Shown piece by piece: positions 1-5,337 of a stretch of DNA of 6,224 nucleotides. A program made the translations under genes and the position numbers. Numbering within the stretch: the stretch's first letter is position 1; each line of letters begins with the position of its first letter. Under the pieces are notes generated by a model that was given only the letters and a program-made list of their open reading frames with translations, did no database searches and was not told where the DNA came from. Source of the stretch: Candidatus Galloscillospira excrementavium (GTDB taxonomy: Bacteria > Bacillota > Clostridia > Oscillospirales > Oscillospiraceae); assembly GCA_018711785.1 (NCBI GenBank), contig DVHW01000219.1, positions 1 to 6,224 of the forward strand, given 5' to 3'.

Positions 1-885
1 AAGAAGCGGCCGGGGCACTTTGAAAACCACGCCTTCTTCGAGGCCAGCTCCATGCGGAAGGTAGACGGGAAGTACTGCTTCGTCTACTCCTCAGAGCACA
101 ACCACGAGCTGTGCTACGCCATGGGGGAGAGCCCCCGGGGCCCCTTCACCTTCGGCGGGACCCTGGTGGATATCGGGGACCTGTTTCTGGAGGGGAACAC
201 CGACGAGAAGGCGGCGGTGAACTATCTGGGCAACACCCACGGTGGGATCGAGAAGATCGGCGCGGACTGGTACGTGTTCTACCACCGGCAGACCAACCGG
301 CACTCCTACTCCCGGCAGGCCTGCGCCGAAAAGCTGGAGCGGACGCCGGACGGCGGCTTCCTCCAGGCGGAGGTGACCAGCTGCGGCCTCAACGGCGGGC
401 CGCTGAGAGGGGAGGGGAAGTACCCGGCCCGCATCGCCTGCAACCTGTGGAGCGGGCAGGGGACGGCCCGGTACGACATCCGCTTCCCCCGGCTGCGGCT
501 GACCGCCCACCCCTACTTCACCCAGGAGGCCAAGGACGGCTCGGTGACCGACACCCAGTACATCGCCAACCTGCGGGACGGGGCCACGGCGGGGTTCAAG
601 TACTTTGACTTCCGGGGTCTGAGGTCGGTGACCGTGGAGCTGCGGGGCATCGGGGAGGGGGAGCTGCTTGTCTCGGACAGCCCGGACATGAGCCCTGCGG
701 CGGCCCGCATCCTAGTGGAGCTGAACACCAGCCGCTGGACCGAGCGGACGGCCCCCTGCGCCCTGTCGGACGGTGTCCGGCCTCTCTACTTCCAGTTCAG
801 GGGGAAGGGGAGCGTAGACTTTGGAAGCTTCACCCTCCAAGGAGGACCCGGGGAGGAGAAGAAGGGAGGCGAGGGGGCGTGCTGA
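1..885 (+). CDS. Glycoside hydrolase family 43 protein, 3' part (5' end outside window)
   Basis: The reading frame is open from base 1, so the gene starts upstream; 294 codons are visible before the TGA at 883-885. The start is not the ATG at 52, because coding continues to its left with typical GH43 sequence. The motif FFEASS (Glu codon at 40-42) matches the GH43 general-acid region. It is followed by YVFYHRQTN and NTHGGIEKI, which are typical of the last blades of the five-bladed propeller. From about visible residue 140 to the end the sequence is a beta-rich tail (YIANLRDG, AGFKYFDF, LYFQFRGKGS, VDFGSF) resembling a CBM6-type carbohydrate-binding domain. GH43 enzymes are mainly beta-xylosidases and alpha-L-arabinofuranosidases, so release of pentoses from xylan or arabinan is likely. 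The exact substrate and the cell location cannot be read, because the N-terminus with the catalytic base and any signal peptide is missing. The gene ends in a charged KK/EE-rich tail that overlaps the next start by 7 bases. Confidence 0.88.
   Translation, partial: KKRPGHFENHAFFEASSMRKVDGKYCFVYSSEHNHELCYAMGESPRGPFTFGGTLVDIGDLFLEGNTDEKAAVNYLGNTHGGIEKIGADWYVFYHRQTNRHSYSRQACAEKLERTPDGGFLQAEVTSCGLNGGPLRGEGKYPARIACNLWSGQGTARYDIRFPRLRLTAHPYFTQEAKDGSVTDTQYIANLRDGATAGFKYFDFRGLRSVTVELRGIGEGELLVSDSPDMSPAAARILVELNTSRWTERTAPCALSDGVRPLYFQFRGKGSVDFGSFTLQGGPGEEKKGGEGAC
864..869 (+). promoter_or_regulatory. Ribosome binding site for the GtrA-family gene
   Basis: GGGAGG lies inside the end of the GH43 gene, nine bases before the GTG at 879. 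It supports a GTG start; no ATG lies in that frame near the gene's beginning. The layout implies translational coupling to GH43. Confidence 0.6.
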
Positions 886-1447
886 GCACGGTCAAAAACA
901 GCTGGGCAGCCTTTGCCGACCGCCACGCCGCCGCGGCCAAGTGGGTGCGGGAGGGCAGACTGTACGTCATCGTCTGCAACCTGGTCACGGTCTTTAAGTA
1001 TATCATCCTCCAGTTCCTGCCCCTGGCCTTTGCCGGCCTGCCGGTCATCGACTTCGGTTGGCGGGGCATCCCGGTGACCCTGTTTGGGGAGACCTTCCAG
1101 TGGAACATCATCGGCTACGACGCCCAGCACGGGGCCTGCTCTACTTCTGCGCGTACATGGTCGCCATGTTTATCGGCGAGTGCGTCAACTTCCCCATCCA
1201 GCGCAACTTCGTGTTCCGCAGCAAGGGGAACATCTGGTATCAGGCGCTGTGGTATCTCATCGCCTTCTGCATCATCACCTGCATCGTCAATTCGGTGAAC
1301 TGCGTGTGGGTGGCGGTGGCGGGGCTGTTCGTGCCCGACTTCATCTACAACATCGGCACCACCGTGCTAAACGGCGGTATCTCCATGGTCATCTTTTTCT
1401 TTGTGAACAAAATCATCTTCCCAGAGGGGAAGAAACAGACTGCATAG
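879..1447 (+). pseudogene. GtrA-family membrane protein, frameshifted
   Basis: Two reading frames carry the two halves of one protein. The first half runs from GTG 879 in one frame and makes sense up to about 1130 (residues to ...GYDAQH). The second half continues in the frame one base over from about 1131 to the TAG at 1445-1447 (GLLYFCAYMV..., NFPIQRNFVF..., ending FPEGKKQTA). Adding one G to the GGGG run at 1131-1134 restores a single 189-residue protein. The restored protein has four hydrophobic segments, at about residues 27-50, 86-105, 122-150 and 158-181. The NFPIQRNFVF motif after segment 2 is typical of GtrA. GtrA proteins are small membrane proteins associated with flipping undecaprenyl-phosphate sugars for cell-surface glycosylation. 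As given, translation from 879 would stop at 1298 after 139 residues, the last 50 or so unrelated to the family. The cause may be a true mutation or a homopolymer sequencing error. Its position inside a sugar-degradation cluster is unusual. Confidence 0.82.
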
Positions 1448-1477
1448 GCCGGTGACACCGGCGGGGAGGCGGAGCGG

Positions 1478-2998
1478 ATGGCGCTCATAGGCATCGATCT
1501 GGGGACATCGGGGACCAAGACGGTCCTGTTTGACGAGAACGGCCGGGTGCTGGCCAGCCACACGGCGGAGTATCCCCTGTCCCAGCCGAAAAACGGCTGG
1601 GCGGAGCAGGACCCCCACGACTGGTGGCGGGCGGTGCAGGAGACGGTGCAGGCCGTGCTGGCCAAGAGCGGCGTGGACCCGGCGGACATCCGGGGCGTGG
1701 GCCTCTCGGGGCAGATGCACGGGCTGGTGATGCTGGACGCTCAGGGCCACGTGATGCGGCCGGCCATCCTCTGGTGCGACGGCCGGACCCAGGGCGAGTG
1801 CGACGAGATCACCGAGACGCTGGGGCGGGAGAAGCTGCTGGCCATCACGGCCAACCCGGCCCTCCCTGGCTTCACGGCGGGGAAAATCCTGTGGGTGCGC
1901 AAGCACGAGCCGGAGCTCTGGGAGAAGTGCCGCCACATCCTGCTTCCCAAGGACTACATACGATATAAGCTCACCGGGGAGTTCGCCACCGAGGTCTCCG
2001 ACGCCTCGGGCATGAACCTGCTGGACGTGCCGAAGCGTCAGTGGAGCGGGGAGGTGCTCGCCGCGCTGGACATTGACCCGGGGCTCCTGGGCCGGATGTA
2101 CGAGTCCTGTGAGGTCACCGGGGCGGTGACGTCGGCCGCAGCCGAGGCCACTGGCCTGGCCCCGGGGACCATCGTGGTGGGGGGCGCGGGGGACAACGCC
2201 GCCGCGGCCATCGGCACCGGCGTGGTGGAGGCGGGAAAGGCCTTCACCACCCTGGGGACCTCGGGGGTCATCTTCGCCCACGCGGACAGCGTGACCATCG
2301 ACCCCAGGGGGCGGGTGCACACCTTCTGCTCGGCGGTGCCGGGGAAGTGGACGGTGATGAGCTGCACCCTGGCCGCCGGGCTGTCCCTCCAGTGGTTCCG
2401 CAACCAGTTCTGCGCCGCGGAGCGGGAGGCGGCGCAGGCCATGGGGACGGACCCCTATGAGCTGATGACCGCCGAGGCGCGGCGCAGCCCCATCGGGGCC
2501 AACCGCCTGCTCTACCTGCCCTACCTGATGGGGGAGCGCTCCCCCCTGCTGGACTCGGACGCCCGGGGGGCCTTTGTGGGGCTCTCGGCCATCCACACCC
2601 GCTGCGACCTGATCCGGGCGGTGATGGAGGGGGTGGCCTACTCCCAGCGGCAGTGCCTGGACGTGTTCCGGGAGATGGGGGTGGACGTGTCCGACATGGC
2701 GGCCTGCGGCGGCGGGGCGCGCAGCCCCTTCTGGCGGCAGATGCTCTCCGACCTGTACGGCTGCCCGGTGAAGACCATCGCCTCGGACCAGGGCCCGGCC
2801 CTGGGGACGGCCATCCTGGCCGGCGTGGGCGCGGGGGTCTATGGGAGCGTGGCGGAGGGCTGCGCCGCGGCGGTGCGCGCCGGGGCGCGGCAGGAGCCGG
2901 ACCCGGAGGCCGGGGCGCGCTACGAGCCCTTCTACCAGCTCTACCGGGGAGTGTACCCGGCCCTGCGGGAGAGCTTCCACACCCTGGCGGGACTATGA
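1478..2998 (+). CDS. xylB: Xylulokinase (FGGY carbohydrate kinase)
   Basis: This 506-residue protein is close to the usual length of xylulokinases (E. coli XylB has 484). It phosphorylates D-xylulose with ATP to D-xylulose 5-phosphate, which feeds the pentose phosphate pathway; it is cytoplasmic. The N-terminal FGGY domain opens with GIDLGTSGTK (Asp7, phosphate loop). Next come GLSGQMHGL, with Met80 and His81 matching sugar-contact residues of E. coli XylB, and ILWCDGRT (residues 97-104). The GAGDNAAAAIG motif holds the expected catalytic base Asp239 and Asn240. The C-terminal domain has TLGTSGVIF (258-266), LPYLMGERSP (347-356), the FGGY-type MEGVAYS stretch (383-389) and the nucleotide-site ACGGGARSPFW (409-419). 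GGGGAGG at 1463-1469 lies eight bases before the ATG. The gap to the GtrA stop is 30 bases. A related ketose such as L-xylulose or D-ribulose cannot be excluded, because the isomerase partner downstream is not XylA. Confidence 0.93.
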   Translation: MALIGIDLGTSGTKTVLFDENGRVLASHTAEYPLSQPKNGWAEQDPHDWWRAVQETVQAVLAKSGVDPADIRGVGLSGQMHGLVMLDAQGHVMRPAILWCDGRTQGECDEITETLGREKLLAITANPALPGFTAGKILWVRKHEPELWEKCRHILLPKDYIRYKLTGEFATEVSDASGMNLLDVPKRQWSGEVLAALDIDPGLLGRMYESCEVTGAVTSAAAEATGLAPGTIVVGGAGDNAAAAIGTGVVEAGKAFTTLGTSGVIFAHADSVTIDPRGRVHTFCSAVPGKWTVMSCTLAAGLSLQWFRNQFCAAEREAAQAMGTDPYELMTAEARRSPIGANRLLYLPYLMGERSPLLDSDARGAFVGLSAIHTRCDLIRAVMEGVAYSQRQCLDVFREMGVDVSDMAACGGGARSPFWRQMLSDLYGCPVKTIASDQGPALGTAILAGVGAGVYGSVAEGCAAAVRAGARQEPDPEAGARYEPFYQLYRGVYPALRESFHTLAGL

Positions 2999-3003
2999 GG
3001 AGG
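2998..3003 (+). promoter_or_regulatory. Ribosome binding site deciding the DUF4867 gene start
   Basis: AGGAGG, a full consensus site, begins at the last base of the xylB stop codon and ends nine bases before the ATG at 3013. It favours 3013 over the in-frame ATG at 2995, which overlaps the xylB stop as ATGA and would place this site inside the coding region. Confidence 0.65.
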
Positions 3004-3012
3004 GATCTGGCG

Positions 3013-3642
3013 ATGAAGAGCGTATTCGAAAAGGCCTTTGCCCCCTACGGGCGGGTCCATGAGGGCTATGACCTGGCGGGACTGCTCCCGGCCATGGAGG
3101 CCATCCCCCTGCCGGAGAGCGGGACCAGCTATCTCCCCGCCATCCCGGCGCTGGAGGGGTCCGGGTGCCTCCGGGAGCTGGAGGAGCGGGCCTTCGGGGG
3201 GCTGCCCATCCAGATCGGGATGTGCTGGGGGCGGAACACCAGGCTCAACTGTCTGGAGTACCACCGCAGCAGCGAGTTCAATGTGGGCGCACAACCCTTC
3301 GTGCTCCTGCTGGCCCACCAGTGGGACATTGTGGACGCTCAGCTGGACACGAGCCGTGTGGAGGCCTTCCATGTCCCCGCCGGGGTACTGGTGGAGGTCT
3401 ACGCCACCACCCTGCACTACGCCCCCTGCCATGTGGACGGGGAGGAGGGCTTCCGGGTGGCGGTGGTGCTGCCCAGGGGGACCAATACGGAAAAGCCGGC
3501 CCTGGCGGAGCTGAGTGGCGAGGACCGGCTGATGACCGCCCGGAACAAGTGGCTGCTGGCCCACCCGGAGAGCCCGGAGGCGGCGGACGGCGCCTGGGCG
3601 GGGCTGACCGGGGCGAACCTGGATCTTGCGGAAATGGAATGA
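3013..3642 (+). CDS. DUF4867-like protein, cupin-like, sugar-operon associated
   Basis: A 209-residue cytoplasmic-type protein with no signal peptide or membrane segment. From memory of the family it matches DUF4867, a group of uncharacterised proteins found in Firmicutes beside sugar kinases and isomerases; I could not search to confirm. Landmarks are LPIQIGMCWG (64-73), LNCLEYHRSSEFNVG (78-92), FHVPAG (119-124) followed by VEVY, TLHYAPCHVDG (133-143), VVLPRGTN (151-158) and ARNKWLLAH (176-184). The E-x-H-x3-E group (Glu82, His84, Glu88) followed by PAG, Glu128 and His135 is laid out like the two metal-binding motifs of a cupin barrel, with Glu in place of the first His. That suggests a metal-dependent sugar isomerase, epimerase or lyase, but this is inference. 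The gene lies 14 bases after xylB and 15 bases before the isomerase, so it is almost certainly co-translated with both. An alternative start at 2995 would add six residues. Confidence 0.8.
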   Translation: MKSVFEKAFAPYGRVHEGYDLAGLLPAMEAIPLPESGTSYLPAIPALEGSGCLRELEERAFGGLPIQIGMCWGRNTRLNCLEYHRSSEFNVGAQPFVLLLAHQWDIVDAQLDTSRVEAFHVPAGVLVEVYATTLHYAPCHVDGEEGFRVAVVLPRGTNTEKPALAELSGEDRLMTARNKWLLAHPESPEAADGAWAGLTGANLDLAEME

Positions 3643-3657
3643 GAGGAGAGATACGGA

Positions 3658-5130
3658 ATGAACAATATCCCTGAGGTGAAGCTGGGGATCATCGCGGTGA
3701 GCCGCGACTGCTTCCCTGTGGCCCTCTCGGAGCGCCGCCGGAGCGCGGTGGTACAGGCCTACGCCGGGGCGCTCTACGAGTGCCCGGTGACAGTAGAGAA
3801 TGAAAACGACATGCTGCGGGCCGTGGCCGACGTGCAGGCGGCGGGGTGCAACGCCCTGGTGGTCTTCCTGGGCAACTTCGGCCCGGAGACGCCGGAGACC
3901 CTCATCGCCAAGTACTTCGACGGCCCCTGCATGTTCGTGGCTGCCGCCGAGGGGGACGGCGACCTCATCAATGGCCGTGGGGACGCCTACTGCGGTATGC
4001 TCAACTGCTCCTACAACCTGGGCCTGCGGCATCTGAAGGGGTACATCCCCTCCTACCCGGTGGGCACGGCGGAGGACGTGGCGGGGATGATCGCCGAGTT
4101 CGTGCCTGTGGCCCGGGCGGCCATCGGGGTGAAGAACCTGAAGATCATCACCTTCGGCCCCCGGCCCCAGGACTTCTTCGCCTGCAACGCCCCCATCCAG
4201 GGGCTCTACCAGCTGGGGGTGGAGGTGGAGGAGAACTCCGAACTGGACCTGCTGGTGAGCTACCGCGCCCACCAGGGGGACAGCCGCATTCCCGCCGTCT
4301 GCGCCGACATGGCCGCCGAGATGGGCCAGGGGCGCTATTACCCCGACCTGCTGGAGCGGATGGCCCAGTTCGAGCTGACCCTGCTGGACTGGGCGGAGGA
4401 GCACCGGGGGGCCAGGAAGTACGTGGCCTTTGCCGACAAGTGCTGGCCCGCCTTCCCCAAGGAGTTCGGCTTTGAGCCCTGCTATGTGAACTCCCGCCTG
4501 GCCGCCCGGGGCATCCCGGTGGCCTGCGAGGTGGACATCTACGGCGCCCTCAGCGAGTACATCGGCGCCTGCGTCACCGGCGACGCGGTGACCCTGCTGG
4601 ACATCAACAACTCGGTGCCGGGGAGCCTGTATGACGCGGAGATCTCCGGCAAGTTCCCCTATCAGCTCACCGACACCTTCATGGGCTTCCACTGCGGCAA
4701 CACGCCGTCCTGCAAGATGTGCGCCGACCGGGCGGTGAAGTACCAGCTCATCCAGAACCGGCTGCTGGAGAACGGCGGGGAGCCCGACTTCACCCGGGGC
4801 ACCCTGGAGGGGGACATCGCCCCCGGGGAGATCACCTTCTACCGGCTCCAGTGCGACAGCGACGGGGTGCTCCGCTCCTACATCGCCCAGGGGGAGATCC
4901 TGCCGGTGGCTACGGGGAGCTTCGGCGGCATCGGCATCTTTGCCATCCCGGAGATGGGCCGCTTCTATCGCCATGTGTTGCTGGAGAAGCGGTATCCCCA
5001 CCACGGGGCGGTGGCCTTCGGCCACTGTGGGAAAGCGCTGTTTGAGGTGTTCAAGTTCCTGGGTGTGCAGGATATCGCCTATAACCAGCCCAAGGCCTTA
5101 CCCTATCCCACCGAGAACCCATTCGCGTAA
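3658..5130 (+). CDS. L-fucose/L-arabinose isomerase family protein
   Basis: A complete 490-residue protein; E. coli FucI has 591, and shorter members near this size are common in the family. Family members interconvert aldoses and ketoses (L-fucose/L-fuculose, D-arabinose/D-ribulose, L-arabinose/L-ribulose) using a bound divalent metal. The N-terminal half shows alternating strands and helices of Rossmann-like domains (KLGIIAVSRD at 8-17, NALVVFLGNFGPETPE at 65-80). The FucI-like core has KCWPAFPKEFG (261-271), ACEVDIYGALSEY (289-301) and LLDINNS (313-319). Glu291 and Asp315 are 24 residues apart, the same spacing as the FucI metal ligands Glu337 and Asp361, which supports a FucI-type active site. 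The His ligand may be His448, His449 or His456 in RYPHHGAVAFGHCGKALFE. AGGAGAG at 3644-3650 sits seven bases before the ATG. With an adjacent xylulokinase, an aldopentose-to-ketopentose step is the most likely role; the exact sugar cannot be read from the sequence. Confidence 0.87.
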   Translation: MNNIPEVKLGIIAVSRDCFPVALSERRRSAVVQAYAGALYECPVTVENENDMLRAVADVQAAGCNALVVFLGNFGPETPETLIAKYFDGPCMFVAAAEGDGDLINGRGDAYCGMLNCSYNLGLRHLKGYIPSYPVGTAEDVAGMIAEFVPVARAAIGVKNLKIITFGPRPQDFFACNAPIQGLYQLGVEVEENSELDLLVSYRAHQGDSRIPAVCADMAAEMGQGRYYPDLLERMAQFELTLLDWAEEHRGARKYVAFADKCWPAFPKEFGFEPCYVNSRLAARGIPVACEVDIYGALSEYIGACVTGDAVTLLDINNSVPGSLYDAEISGKFPYQLTDTFMGFHCGNTPSCKMCADRAVKYQLIQNRLLENGGEPDFTRGTLEGDIAPGEITFYRLQCDSDGVLRSYIAQGEILPVATGSFGGIGIFAIPEMGRFYRHVLLEKRYPHHGAVAFGHCGKALFEVFKFLGVQDIAYNQPKALPYPTENPFA

Positions 5131-5199
5131 CAGAAAGACGCTGAGCGCCCAATAATAGAACGGCACTAGAGCTACAAGATTGAAAACCGGCAGGAAGCG

Positions 5200-5334
5200 T
5201 TGAAAGTCCTCCTGGTGCTGGTGCTGATGGCCGTCGTCTTGGCGGCGGGTTCTGGGGAGATGCGCAAAAAGTGTGACGTATGTTGGCCCGGCAGACATCC
5301 CAGTCTGTCGGGCCAACATATCAAAAGGAGATAG
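5200..5334 (+). CDS. Possible small secreted or membrane peptide, 44 codons (uncertain)
   Basis: An open frame from TTG 5200 to TAG 5332-5334 encodes a basic residue, then a strongly hydrophobic run (KVLLVLVLMAVVLAAG), then a charged tail with a CDVC pair and an Arg/His/Lys-rich end. It looks like a signal peptide or single membrane helix. The start is poor: AGGA at 5192-5195 is only four bases from the TTG, and the other in-frame choice, ATG 5227, has no good ribosome site. The frame is open only back to the stop at 5167-5169. The tail is encoded by the inverted repeat and the GH2 ribosome site, which argues against a conserved protein. It may be a leader peptide, a decayed gene fragment, or chance. 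Confidence 0.2.
   Translation: MKVLLVLVLMAVVLAAGSGEMRKKCDVCWPGRHPSLSGQHIKRR
5279..5320 (+). repeat. Long inverted repeat, 18-bp stem with 6-base loop
   Basis: The arm 5279-5296 pairs with 5303-5320 around the loop ATCCCA at 5297-5302. Seventeen of 18 pairs are Watson-Crick, and the other (5292 with 5307) is C to T on DNA or a tolerable mismatch depending on register; the arms differ from perfect complements by one base only. The stem ends three bases before the AAAGGAG ribosome site of the GH2 gene and is not followed by a T run on the + strand. On the opposite strand a run of five T begins only after eight more bases. So it is not a standard intrinsic terminator for the + strand. It may stabilise or process the mRNA, stop transcription by another route, serve as a protein-binding palindrome, or be a small mobile repeat. 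Confidence 0.75.
5324..5330 (+). promoter_or_regulatory. Ribosome binding site for the GH2 gene
   Basis: AAAGGAG lies seven bases before the ATG at 5338 and just after the long stem, leaving it exposed when the stem forms. It fixes the GH2 start at 5338. Confidence 0.65.
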
Positions 5335-5337
5335 GCT

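Larger units (their letters stand above)
5131..5337. other. Structured intergenic stretch between isomerase and GH2 genes
   Basis: This 207-base gap is the longest in the window and less GC-rich than its flanks. It contains a short stem-loop (5230-5235 paired with 5241-5246, loop 5236-5240), a hexamer repeat CTGGTG-CTGGTG-CTGATG at 5212-5229, a possible small reading frame from 5200 to 5334, and a long inverted repeat at 5279-5320. I see no hairpin followed by a T tract on the + strand, so no clear intrinsic terminator for the upstream genes. I see no convincing -35/-10 pair: TTGAAA occurs at 5180 and 5200 and AATAAT at 5151, but none is paired at the right spacing. It could be a GH2 leader, a dispersed intergenic repeat, or the remains of a lost gene. 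Confidence 0.6.

Noticed and set aside
1449..1461. Perfect palindrome CCGGTGACACCGG between GtrA and xylB
   Set aside because: Six-base arms around one base can form only a small stem, there is no T tract, and short GC palindromes are expected often in such DNA; not a supported terminator or operator.
1367..2980. Long open frame of 537 codons on the minus strand opposite xylB
   Set aside because: Composition is dominated by Gly, Pro, His, Arg and Val, as expected for the complement of a GC-rich gene; no domain is recognisable, and the + strand encodes a clear xylulokinase.
2941..5025. Long open frame of 694 codons on the minus strand opposite DUF4867 and the isomerase
   Set aside because: It spans two real + strand genes and their junction and has shadow-type composition without motifs; its length is explained by high GC and rare stop codons.
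5139..5148. Small CGCT-G-AGCG hairpin after the isomerase stop as a terminator
   Set aside because: The stem is only four pairs, the loop is one base and no T run follows.
5098..5319. Minus-strand frame of 73 codons across the intergenic stretch, with a His-Gln repeat
   Set aside because: The His-Gln run is the complement of the CTGGTG hexamer repeat, the frame begins inside the inverted repeat and runs into the isomerase gene, and no family is recognisable.
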